A stretch of DNA of 64,000 bases, from contig JAXLWU010000025.1 in assembly GCA_046328335.1 (NCBI GenBank), forward strand, positions 10,945 through 74,944, given 5' to 3'. Made by a program: the position numbers and the translations under genes. The DNA is from JACCXM01 sp046328335. GTDB taxonomy: Bacteria; Chloroflexota; Chloroflexia; Thermomicrobiales; UBA6265. How positions within the stretch are numbered: position 1 is the stretch's first letter; every line of letters begins with the position of its first letter. A model generated the notes under the pieces. The model made no database searches. It saw only the letters and a program-made list of their open reading frames with translations, and was not told where the DNA came from. Shown one piece after another: positions 8,692 to 16,354 of this stretch.

Positions 8692-9301
8692 CGCGCGCCG
8701 GATCGCCGCTTCGCCTTGAGCGGCGGGCGACCTTGGGTCGTTCCGAGCCGCCGCGCGGAATCTCGGCGTCGGTCAAAATCACCGCCAACGCCAAGGATCA
8801 TCCTTCGTCGGGACGACCCCTTGCTTCCCCTTCTGACGACACAACACCTGCATGGTGCTGTCGTTCAACGACGAATTCGTCCTGCCGGGGATTTCAGATG
8901 TCCAACGGATGGATTTCGGAAGCGGCGAAAGCCGACCGGGCCGGGGGAGCTGGTCCAGTACGAGGTAGCGCGCGCCACTCGCCCGGTGCCAGCTTCCCCG
9001 GCCCGCCCGACCTGTTATCGGGCCGTTAACGGCATCCGCATCATACGCCTCGTGGCGTAGGTGTCAACCCCTGCCTTGGCGCTGGCGGGAATCGGTCAGC
9101 GGTCAACGCGCACATCCTGGTATCCGCTCGGTGGCCGACCGCCGTGTCAGTTCGGCCGCGTCGCGCCAGAAACTACGTACATCCTTGCAGCGAGGTACGG
9201 AATTTTCCCCATGTCCGCCCGAAGCGCGGCTGATAGGCTCCGAGGGACGGACTTGCACGGCCCCTCGCCGTGCCTTCGCTGTTTGCATCAAGGAGAACGG
9301 C
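8692..9301. repeat. Intergenic region with a degraded family C repeat
   Basis: A decayed family C copy spans about 8727-8822 (the 'GGAATCTCGGCG' and 'CCTTCGTCGGGACGAC' strings remain). The remaining 480 bp up to the Cys-rich gene show no coding signal or further repeat. Confidence 0.5.
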
Positions 9302-9973
9302 ATGGACGGCGAGATGGTCGATCGGCTCGCGCGGCGCATTGGCGGTGCATCCACGCGCCGGGTCACACTCGGCGCATTCATCGGCGGCGGTCTCCTGCTC
9401 GCCCTCGGCGTCTCCGGCCCGGACGTCACGGCGAAACCGAAGAGGAAATGCAAGCCTCAATCCCGCGCCAAAACCTGCGCCAACAAGTGCGGGCGCGTCA
9501 AGAACAACTGCAAGAAACCGGTCGATTGCGGCGCGTGCGCTGTCTGCCAGCGGTGCAGCGGCGGTATCTGCGAACCCGATGCCGGCCAGCAGGGTGACGC
9601 CTGCGGTGAAGAGGGACAAGTCTGCCTCGCCAATGGAACGTGCGCGTGCCGGAGCGATCCGAATACCTGTGGCCTTGGTACGGTCTGTCTCGCTGGGCGT
9701 TGCCAGGCCTGCGGGTTTGTCGATGGGCCATGTTGCTCCGGGAACACCTGTGTACCGGCGGCATTCAGCGTCTGCGTCGCGGGCACGTGCGAGTTGTGCG
9801 GGCGCGAAAACGAACAATGCTGCGCCAATCAGACGTGCGACGCTGGTCGGGTGTGCGTGGTGAACACCAATACCTGCGAGCGGTGCGGTGATCTCGGGCA
9901 GCGCTGTTGCACTACCGGCGCCAACCCCTGTTTGGGTGGCTTCACGTGCACCGGCGGCTTCTGCGTGGCGTGA
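9302..9973 (+). CDS. Exported 34-cysteine protein
   Basis: 223 residues. Residues 1-47 form the leader ('RRIGGASTRRVTLGAFIGGG'). The rest is a Cys-knot-like array with 34 cysteines in repeating units such as 'VDCGACAVCQRC', 'QCCANQTCDAGRVC' and 'RCCTTGANPC', resembling EGF- or Dickkopf-type small disulphide modules. No enzyme motif is present. It is probably a surface or matrix protein whose fold depends on disulphide formation after export. ATG 9302 has AAGGAGAACGGC. Leader and knots match those of the NHL mosaic protein and the GH5 protein, suggesting one locally expanded family. Confidence 0.78.
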   Translation: MDGEMVDRLARRIGGASTRRVTLGAFIGGGLLLALGVSGPDVTAKPKRKCKPQSRAKTCANKCGRVKNNCKKPVDCGACAVCQRCSGGICEPDAGQQGDACGEEGQVCLANGTCACRSDPNTCGLGTVCLAGRCQACGFVDGPCCSGNTCVPAAFSVCVAGTCELCGRENEQCCANQTCDAGRVCVVNTNTCERCGDLGQRCCTTGANPCLGGFTCTGGFCVA

Positions 9974-10080
9974 CCGGCTGGGTTCAGCCATTCCTGACTA
10001 TGATCCACCGAGAGCAAACGGTGACTGCCGAGTGAGCGCCCGCGGTTAGATCGCTGGCACCAGGAGACGAAACCGCCAAG

Positions 10081-10122
10081 AGCCCCTCTCCCTGCGCACA
10101 GGGAGAGGGGTTGGGGTGAGGG
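10081..10122. repeat. Family A palindromic repeat
   Basis: GCCCCTCTCCCTGCGCACAG pairs with GGAGAGGGG, followed by TTGGGGTGAGGG. The gap 9974-10308 has no other recognisable content. Confidence 0.8.
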
Positions 10123-10308
10123 CTGGCGCGGCGAGGCCGCTATGCCTCCCTCTGTCAGGGCGAGCCCCGCAGAGGGCACGTGGCATCATGAGCCGAGGTG
10201 AACACGACAGGTGTCATACGCATTCCGTGTGACCGGCACTCCGCGCTGACAACGAGGTTCATCCTGTATCGTGGCCTTCCCATCGGAAAGCGGGAACCTG
10301 CCCCGTGG

Positions 10309-10851
10309 TCAGGAAGAGCGTAGGACGGCCGCTGTCCGGATTCGGGCGCGTCGTAGCCAGACAACCGCGAGCGCGAGTGACGCGGTCGTGCCGACGACTG
10401 CACAGGCCGCAAAGAGGGGCAGCGCCGTCGGCCAATGGATGACTTCTCCAGGAACTGGAACCGCATCCCGGTCGCCTTCGAGGCCCACCACCCCGCGGCC
10501 AAGGGCCAACCAGTAGTCCGCGATCACGACGGTCGCCACGGCGAAGGCCCCCATCGCGACGACGATCGACTCCCGCGGCCGCCAGATGCAGAACACGAGG
10601 GCCGCGAGAGCGACGAGCCCACACAGACTGACCATGCCGACATACCCCGCAGGCGAGTCAATGATGCTCGTACCGCCTTTCCTCCCCATCGACCACAATG
10701 TCCGAGCGAACCAGTTGGGCATGACGATCGCGAGCAGCAGGACGATGGCGCAGGCGACCGCGATCCAACATAGGGCGTCCTCCATCCAGCGCGGCACGCG
10801 CACCGCCCTGGGAACACCACCCCGATCCGCTCCGTGAAGGCCGTCAGACAT
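10309..10851 (-). CDS. Small integral membrane protein
   Basis: 180 residues with four predicted membrane helices (around 'ALCWIAVACAIVLLLAIV', 'MVSLCGLVALAALVFCIW', 'SIVVAMGAFAVATVVIADYW' and 'LFAACAVVGTTASLALAVVW'). The loop between helices 1 and 2 contains Gly/Ser. No family is recognised. ATG 10851 has a GGAGAACAATC site, while the frame upstream to 10905 does not. Its last helix plus '-WLRRAR' end matches the two upstream paralogs, so it is probably a diverged third member of the same set. Confidence 0.65.
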   Translation of the reverse strand: MSDGLHGADRGGVPRAVRVPRWMEDALCWIAVACAIVLLLAIVMPNWFARTLWSMGRKGGTSIIDSPAGYVGMVSLCGLVALAALVFCIWRPRESIVVAMGAFAVATVVIADYWLALGRGVVGLEGDRDAVPVPGEVIHWPTALPLFAACAVVGTTASLALAVVWLRRARIRTAAVLRSS

Positions 10852-10915
10852 GATTGTTCTCCAGAACGATCGTGCCGAGGCATTGGCGATCGGTCGCGGC
10901 ACCAAGTCGGCTGGG

Positions 10916-11455
10916 CTACTGCTGTCTGGCCCGCCTCAGCCAGATCACGATCAGCACCAGTGTTGCGATCGCGCCGATCACGGAGACGGGGGCGAAGACA
11001 AATGGTCCAACCGCGGGATAGACCCCGTCCCAGCGCTTGGGTGTCAAGGAGGTCCCCGAGGCGTAGGAAAAGATCTCCCCGCGGGAGCGCGCGAGGATGA
11101 AGATGCCCGAGGCAAAGATCGACAGGGCGAAGGCCGCCGTCGCCAAGAGTGCAGAGAGAGTGGGGATGACGATGCGGGGACGCTGCCAGACCGCGATGGA
11201 GAGGCAGACAATGATCATCATCCCCGCGAAGGTCGCGGCAATGTTGTAGCCTGCGGCATCGGTCGATCTGGAGTACTCGCTGTAACTCTCGGTCACCTCC
11301 GTGGTCCGGTCGCCAAAGATCCCGAACAGGAGGAAGACGGCGCTGCCGAACGCAAGGAGCCGGAAGACCCCCTCCGCCGTCACCTCTTCAAACAGCGGGT
11401 CGCGGCGGCCACTCGAGGCGCGGGGATTGGGATCATCGAGGAACGGTCGGTTCAC
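10916..11455 (-). CDS. Small integral membrane protein, tandem paralog 2
   Basis: 179 residues starting GTG after GCGGAGGCAGC. Four hydrophobic helices are visible ('VFRLLAFGSAVFLLFGIFG', 'AATFAGMMIIVCLSIAVW', 'LSALLATAAFALSIFASG' and 'VSVIGAIATLVLIVIWLR'). The extracytoplasmic loop after helix 1 reads 'DRTTEVTESYSEYSRSTDAA'. It aligns along its whole length with the protein encoded at 11528-12067, so the pair arose by tandem duplication. Function unknown. Confidence 0.7.
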   Translation of the reverse strand: MNRPFLDDPNPRASSGRRDPLFEEVTAEGVFRLLAFGSAVFLLFGIFGDRTTEVTESYSEYSRSTDAAGYNIAATFAGMMIIVCLSIAVWQRPRIVIPTLSALLATAAFALSIFASGIFILARSRGEIFSYASGTSLTPKRWDGVYPAVGPFVFAPVSVIGAIATLVLIVIWLRRARQQ

Positions 11456-11527
11456 GCTGCCTCCGCATCACGCTTCCCGCTCGATCTGACGCACCACACC
11501 AGCGCCGGGATGCGGCAGAAAGTGCGG

Positions 11528-12067
11528 CTATCGGCCCCGAGCGTCATGGAGCCACACGACGATCAGGGCCAGGGTCGCGGTTGCTCCGGTGAGCGCCGCG
11601 GCGGTGGCGAAGAACGGGCCAACGGCGGGATGGACTCCGTCCCAGTGGCAAGGTCGCCAGGGACAGGTGCATCCGTACAGGAAGATTTCGCCGCGCACTC
11701 GCGTGACGACATAGACGCCGGCGGTGACGATCGAGAGACCGAAGGCGGCGCTGGCCAGCAGCGAGGCGAGGACGGGAATCACGAGACGGGGACGCAACCA
11801 GACGGCGACAGAGAGACCAGCGATGGCGACAACCCCCGAGAGCGAGGCGGCGAGGTTGTAGATTCCGGCATCGGACCAGCGGGACATCGAATGGGCGTTT
11901 CCCGTCGTTTCCGATGTCCGGTCGGCAAGGATGCCAAACAGGAGGAAGACCGCGCTGCCGAAGGCGAAGAACCGCAGTTCTTCCTCCGTCGTCATCCCCA
12001 GCCGGCGCAGCCCGTCGTGACTTCCGGGAGGACGCGTGTCCCGAGTGACGAGGGACGATCGGTTCAT
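11528..12067 (-). CDS. Small integral membrane protein, tandem paralog 1
   Basis: 179 residues, first gene of a three-gene run on the minus strand. The architecture is the same as the following paralog: 'LRFFAFGSAVFLLFGILADR', an acidic loop, 'VVAIAGLSVAVWLRPRLVIP', 'LLASAAFGLSIVTAG', and the last helix ending 'LALIVVWL'. A short Cys pair ('GCTCPWRPCHWDG') replaces the corresponding loop of its paralog. The shared 'HWDGV(H/Y)PAVGPF' segment is the most conserved part. ATG 12067 follows GGGAGAGCGC. No known family. Confidence 0.7.
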   Translation of the reverse strand: MNRSSLVTRDTRPPGSHDGLRRLGMTTEEELRFFAFGSAVFLLFGILADRTSETTGNAHSMSRWSDAGIYNLAASLSGVVAIAGLSVAVWLRPRLVIPVLASLLASAAFGLSIVTAGVYVVTRVRGEIFLYGCTCPWRPCHWDGVHPAVGPFFATAAALTGATATLALIVVWLHDARGR

Positions 12068-12272
12068 GCGCTCTCCCGCTCACGATCGTGACTCGATCGT
12101 ATGCAATGCTCTGGCGAAATTCCGGCGCGCGGCGGGATCGCGATAGACTCCCAACGTCATGACCACGTGCTCGGTTCCAGCCGGCCCGGCAACATATCGC
12201 GTACTGCGCCGGGAGGGCGCCGACGGGCGCTGCGAGACCGCTTCCGGACCCTTGATCGAGATGGAGGGGAAT

Positions 12273-12299
12273 GCGGGCGACGCAGGCGTCGCACCCTAC
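12273..12299. repeat. Family B (REP-like) palindrome
   Basis: GCGGGCGACG-CAGG-CGTCGC followed by ACCCTAC. It lies in the 530-bp gap before the LodA-like gene. Confidence 0.65.
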
Positions 12300-12383
12300 A
12301 AGGCACAGCCAATGGCGCCTCCGGCCGTCGGTATTTCGAGCGAACATGTGATCGATTCCTGATACCCCGGCTCGTCGCGCGAG

Positions 12384-12509
12384 CGCCTCGCCCATCGGAA
12401 TGGAAGAGGGGTTGGGGTGAGGGCCAGCACCGCGAGACCGCCCGATCTCCCCTTGTCATCTCGCGCATGGGGCAAGGGGCCGGGCGAGGAAATTGTTGGG
12501 GTGAGGGCT
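12384..12509. repeat. Two decayed family A repeats
   Basis: CTCGCCCATCGGAATGGAAG followed by GGGTTGGGGTGAGGG (12384-12424), and a second, more degenerate copy ending GTTGGGGTGAGGGCTGA (12449-12509). The remainder of the 12068-12598 gap shows no gene. Confidence 0.65.
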
Positions 12510-12598
12510 GAAGTCGCCATCGCTCTTGTCCCCACCGGACAACACGGCGATGATTCCCGGCGCGGCATCGGGTCTCACACGCGACGGAGTGCTGTTTC

Positions 12599-14620
12599 AT
12601 GAACCGCAGGCAACTGCTCACCTATGGGGCGTTCGGGCTTGGCGCGGCCGCGCTCCCCTCCGCCGTCTTCAGCGCCTCACCGCGAATCGCGCCGCTCGAT
12701 ACAGTCGAGCGGATCGTCATCCATCCTTCCATCGGCGTTGCTCGCGTTGGCAACAGCCCGGCTGGCTGGTTCCTCGGCCAGGAGACGTCAGGCCCGCACC
12801 CCGTCCCCGAGGGTGGGTTCAAGGACGACGATGGGCGGATCAAGCGGCAGGCGGCGCGCTTCCGGCTCTACGGGCTGGACCGGAATGGTCAGGTCGTGGC
12901 GGAGATCACCACACGAGACGCCGAGATCCGCTGGACCGTGCATCTCGCGAACACCAAAGCGGCTTGGTACAACTTCGATATCGCCTTTGACATCCCCGAG
13001 GCGAAAGGCTTGCCGCCGGCCCCGATGCAGCCGGCCCCCGCCGCGACCCGCTCCACCCGCCGCAACGAACCGATTCCCGATCGCGGCGTCCTCCGCATCG
13101 ATCCCGGCCCACGGACCATCGCCGGGGCGGGATTGAACCTGGACGGCAACGATGCCGCGCTGCACTTCAGCGGCGGCAAGGCGTATGGCATCGACGTCCC
13201 GCTCGGCGAGTTGCGCACCGACGATGCCGGTCGGCTCCTCGTCCTTGGTGGGCGGGGGCAATCCGGTTCGGCCGTGCCGGGGATGTTGGCCACCACCTTC
13301 GCCAACAACGATCTCTGGTACGACGACATCAGCGACGGCCCGGTCGATGCCGAGGTGACGATCGACGGCCGGACCGTTCCGGTGACCGGCGCCTGGGTGG
13401 TCGTCGCGCCGCCAAACTACGCGCCGGGTATCCAGTCCGTGGTCACCATGTACGACGTCATGTTCGAGGTGGCGACGGTGCTCGCGCCGGATCTGAAACC
13501 GGTGCGCCCCTCCTTCACGCGGATGATCTACCCCCTGTTCGCGCGGATGGTGCAGAACCAGTGGGTCAACGCCGGGTTCCTGCGCGATTTCGGCTGGGGA
13601 TCCCCGAGTGATTTCCTCGCCCCGGAAACCCTGCGCCACCTCGCCAGCGCCGCGCCGGAGGATCGCTTCCTGCGCCGCCAGGTCTTCGCGCGGTTCCGCG
13701 ATCCCGCCTTCACCAGCATGGAGTACGGCGATCTTCCTCCCTATTACGGCGATGGCGCCGCGCTGCCTCCGGTCAGTCCACGCCAGTGGATGGCGGTCTT
13801 GCCGATCCAGTACGCGTGGTTGCAGCAGTGGGCCGATGGCGATTTCGACGCGGACTGGTCCGACACAGGACTGCACTTCCCGTCCGATCTCGCCGATCTG
13901 CCGCTGGCCGAGCAGCCCGCCGCACTCGACCGCGCCGCGCTCGATAACTGCCTGGGCGGGCCGTTCCACCCCGGCTGCGAGATGACCTGGCCGATGCGGC
14001 AGACCCTGCTCTACGAGGCGCCCTTCCGGCTCCGTCGCCGTGCCGGCCCAGAGAAGGACTGGGGCGCGGCGATGACCTCCACGATCGCGCTGGCCAAGGA
14101 TGGCCCCCTGCGTGCCAGTGGACCGGGCGATATCACCCGCTGGATGGCGGTGCCGTGGCAGACCGATACCTCCAGTTGCCTCTCACGCTACCTCGATCCG
14201 GTCAGCGAGTACCTGCCGACCTTCTGGCCGGCCCGCTCGCCAAACGACGTGCTCATCCTCGCGAACTACGAGGCGGTGACCGATGCCGCCAGGAGTCTCG
14301 ACGCGCGTCAACGCGCCTTCACGACGCGGGACAAGTGGCTGCGCGGTCTGCCCGGCTTCGGCGATTCCAGCCAGCTGCGGATCAATGCCTTCATCCGGCA
14401 GTGGGCGGCCGCCGGCGTGGTGACGCCGCAGCCTGGTCCCGCGGGAGACAGCGCGTTCCCGACATCGTTCTGGGTGGAGTTGGGTCACGCCCTGATCGAC
14501 GATTCGGCCTGGTTCCCGCAGGACGATATTCCCGCGCATCCCTCCGTCGGCGATCTGGCCGGACCGCTCGAAGCGGCGACTCCAGTGCCGCAACCAGCAA
14601 CGCCGGCGCCCGATTCATGA
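12599..14620 (+). CDS. LodA/GoxA-family CTQ quinoprotein oxidase
   Basis: 673 residues, close to the usual length. An RR leader ('MNRRQLLTYGAFGLGAAALP') is followed by the family N-terminus 'IVIHPSIGVARVGNSP'. The conserved C-terminal half contains the cofactor region: cysteines C451 ('DNCLGG') and C460 ('HPGCEMTWPMR'), and W520 in 'WMAVPWQTDTSSC'. In characterised members a Cys and a Trp about 65 residues apart are cross-linked into cysteine tryptophylquinone. They oxidise the epsilon-amine of lysine or the alpha-amine of glycine, giving H2O2. Which Cys is used here is not decided by eye. The stop overlaps the LodB-like start (ATGA), as expected for the maturation partner. Confidence 0.88.
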   Translation: MNRRQLLTYGAFGLGAAALPSAVFSASPRIAPLDTVERIVIHPSIGVARVGNSPAGWFLGQETSGPHPVPEGGFKDDDGRIKRQAARFRLYGLDRNGQVVAEITTRDAEIRWTVHLANTKAAWYNFDIAFDIPEAKGLPPAPMQPAPAATRSTRRNEPIPDRGVLRIDPGPRTIAGAGLNLDGNDAALHFSGGKAYGIDVPLGELRTDDAGRLLVLGGRGQSGSAVPGMLATTFANNDLWYDDISDGPVDAEVTIDGRTVPVTGAWVVVAPPNYAPGIQSVVTMYDVMFEVATVLAPDLKPVRPSFTRMIYPLFARMVQNQWVNAGFLRDFGWGSPSDFLAPETLRHLASAAPEDRFLRRQVFARFRDPAFTSMEYGDLPPYYGDGAALPPVSPRQWMAVLPIQYAWLQQWADGDFDADWSDTGLHFPSDLADLPLAEQPAALDRAALDNCLGGPFHPGCEMTWPMRQTLLYEAPFRLRRRAGPEKDWGAAMTSTIALAKDGPLRASGPGDITRWMAVPWQTDTSSCLSRYLDPVSEYLPTFWPARSPNDVLILANYEAVTDAARSLDARQRAFTTRDKWLRGLPGFGDSSQLRINAFIRQWAAAGVVTPQPGPAGDSAFPTSFWVELGHALIDDSAWFPQDDIPAHPSVGDLAGPLEAATPVPQPATPAPDS

Positions 14621-15813
14621 CGGAGGCGCTCCATGTGCCGGTCGCGGTGATCGGCGGTGGTCCCGCCGGCGTCAGCGCGGCCCTCGCGCTGGCGCGGCAC
14701 GGCATGGGCGTGCTGGTGCTGGAAAAAGGGGATGGCCGCGGCACCGCGATCGGCGAGAGTCTGGCGCCGTCGGCCAATCCGCTACTGCACCGGCTGGGGT
14801 TGTACGACGCCCTGCTCGCGAGTGATCCCTTGCCCTGCTACGGGAACCGCTCGGCGTGGGGCGGCGATGGCGCGCTCGCCGATCGCGATTCCCTGCGCGA
14901 GCCTTTCGGGCACGGCTGGCATCTCGATCGCGCGGCGTTCAATGCCAGCCTCCTCACGGCCGCCGCCGATGGCGGTGCTCTGGTCTGGCGTGGCGCCCGG
15001 GTCGTCTCACTGGAACAGGACCAGCGAACGTGGCGGCTCCAGGTCGCGGCCGGGTCCTCCATGCGGCTGGTGACGAGCGACTATCTCATCGACGCCAGTG
15101 GCCGCGCCGGAATTGTCGCGCGCCACCAGGGGGTGCGGCGCCGCGTGATCGATTCGCTGGTCGCCGCCGTCGCTTTCCTCGAATCGGGAGCGTCTGCCTC
15201 TTGCGATGCGACCACGCTGGTGGAGGCCGTCGCGGCTGGCTGGTGGTACACGGCGCTCCTCCCCAGCGGACGGGCTACCGTCGCCTGGTTCACCGATCCC
15301 GATCTCCTCGCCCGCACCGGTGCCTGGCGTCCGGCGGCATGGTGGCGACTGCTGGCAGAAACCGTCGCCACCCGGGAACGGGCCGCCGCGCATGGCCCCG
15401 CGCCGCCAGTATCGATCCGGGTGATGCCGGCCGGGAGCGGTCTGCTCACCCGCCTCGCTGGCGAGGGCTGGCTTGCCGTGGGCGACGCCGCAGCCTCGTT
15501 CGATCCGCTCTCGTCGCACGGCATCGGCAGCGCCCTGGTGGGTGGACACCAGGCCGCCCGCGCCGCTGCTTCCTGGCTTGCCGGAGACGAAACCGCCCAT
15601 GCCGCCTACACCGATCACGTGGTCGGCGCGTTCGCCCACTATCTCTGGCTCCGCCACGCTTACTATGCCGACGAGCAGCGCTGGCCCGAGGCCCCTTTCT
15701 GGCGCCGCCGCCACGTCTCCGGACGGCAACCCATGTCCCGGTATGAGCATCTCGCCCATCGCGATGGGCGAGGGGGTGGGGTGAGGGTGAGTGCCGCGAT
15801 ATCGCGGCATTGA
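14617..15813 (+). CDS. LodB-like FAD flavoprotein (CTQ maturation partner)
   Basis: 398 residues. Dinucleotide-binding 'VIGGGPAGVSAALALARHG' is at residues 9-27, a GD motif is in 'GWLAVGDAAASFDPLSSHG' and tryptophan-halogenase/geranylgeranyl-reductase-like features are present throughout. LodB is required to form the quinone of LodA, and the start codon here overlaps the LodA-like stop, so translation is probably coupled. The last 20 or so residues ('HLAHRDGRGGGVRVS...') are translated from a family A repeat rather than being part of the fold, which presumably ends near 'QPMSRYE'. Confidence 0.85.
   Translation: MTEALHVPVAVIGGGPAGVSAALALARHGMGVLVLEKGDGRGTAIGESLAPSANPLLHRLGLYDALLASDPLPCYGNRSAWGGDGALADRDSLREPFGHGWHLDRAAFNASLLTAAADGGALVWRGARVVSLEQDQRTWRLQVAAGSSMRLVTSDYLIDASGRAGIVARHQGVRRRVIDSLVAAVAFLESGASASCDATTLVEAVAAGWWYTALLPSGRATVAWFTDPDLLARTGAWRPAAWWRLLAETVATRERAAAHGPAPPVSIRVMPAGSGLLTRLAGEGWLAVGDAAASFDPLSSHGIGSALVGGHQAARAAASWLAGDETAHAAYTDHVVGAFAHYLWLRHAYYADEQRWPEAPFWRRRHVSGRQPMSRYEHLAHRDGRGGGVRVSAAISRH
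15748..15789. repeat. Family A repeat inside the 3' end of the LodB-like gene
   Basis: The arms CTCGCCCATC/GATGGGCGAG are adjacent around a GC centre, followed by GGGGTGGGGTGAGGG. It is read through in frame to a stop at 15811. Confidence 0.8.
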
Positions 15814-15839
15814 TCATCCAACTTCGTTGCTGCCCCCTC

Positions 15840-15868
15840 TCGACAGCCGCGCCGGAAAGGACTATGAT
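15840..15868 (+). promoter_or_regulatory. Sigma-70-type promoter
   Basis: TCGACA (5 of 6 to TTGACA), a 17-bp spacer and TATGAT (5 of 6 to TATAAT). This is one of the two best-formed promoters in the window. Predicted start near 15875. Confidence 0.6.
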
Positions 15869-15874
15869 GATGGC

Positions 15875-16050
15875 GGGGTACCCTCCGGACGATTCGTCAT
15901 CACAGGAAAGGAGGCGCACCGTCGCACTTAGGCTCAATACCTCGAAATACCAGTGTGTGCCCTCCAACCAGAGGGTGTGACCTTTCCCACTGACACCGGG
16001 AAGGCCTGAATTCGAGCTGAAGGGCGGAATCGCGATTCCGCCCTTCGGTT
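15875..16050 (+). ncRNA. Candidate structured non-coding RNA or leader element
   Basis: About 175 nt between a good promoter and a terminator hairpin, with no ORF or repeat. Pairings seen: GGAGGCGCAC (about 15915) with GTGTGCCCTCC; CTCGAA (about 15942) with TTCGAG (about 16010) enclosing two hairpins, CCCTC-CAACCA-GAGGG and CCTTTCCC-loop-GGGAAGG; and loop ACACC complementary to GGTGT, a possible pseudoknot. It does not match the consensus of riboswitches I know (TPP, cobalamin, SAM, glycine, c-di-GMP, Moco) or SRP RNA. The size would fit 6S RNA but the expected end pairing is not evident. It could also be an attenuator for the permease gene at 16355. Confidence 0.45.
16020..16045 (+). terminator. 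Intrinsic terminator-like hairpin
   Basis: A perfect 11-bp stem AAGGGCGGAAT/ATTCCGCCCTT around CGCG, followed by CGGTTGTGTTG. It marks the 3' end of the candidate RNA. Confidence 0.6.
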
Positions 16051-16065
16051 GTGTTGATCCGTTGT

Positions 16066-16180
16066 TTCGCTCTCCAGCGGCGTGCGAAGGACGTCACGTA
16101 CCGACGCCGGAGGAATCTCGTCGTCCGTCGTGTCACGTACCGAACGCTGCGGTCCCTCGTTCCGCAGGACGACCCACACC
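16066..16180. repeat. Family C repeat
   Basis: Contains 'GGAGGAATCTCGTCGTC', 'GCGGTCCCTCGTTCCGCAGG' and 'ACGACCC' strings of the family between the RNA terminator and the permease. The remaining sequence up to 16354 is unassigned. Confidence 0.6.
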
Positions 16181-16354
16181 GTCCCCACGTTGCTGTATAC
16201 GCCCGTTCCTCGCTCCCCTCCCGCGCAATTGCGGGGGGTCCCCTGATTCCCTTCTTGCGCCAGTACGGGACGCATCGGGCGTGGGCACGATTTGTGAATC
16301 GTTGCCACCGGGCTCACATGGGCTCCTCGCCGATGTCGTCGTCTGGAGCCTCCG

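Noticed and set aside
12788..13969. Minus-strand open frame opposite the LodA-like gene
   Set aside because: Antisense shadow; composition typical of reverse-complement GC-rich codons, no start context.
15875..16050. Assignment of the candidate RNA to a known riboswitch class or 6S RNA
   Set aside because: Checked by eye against TPP, cobalamin, SAM, glycine, c-di-GMP, Moco and fluoride consensus elements and 6S end pairing; no convincing match, so left unclassified.
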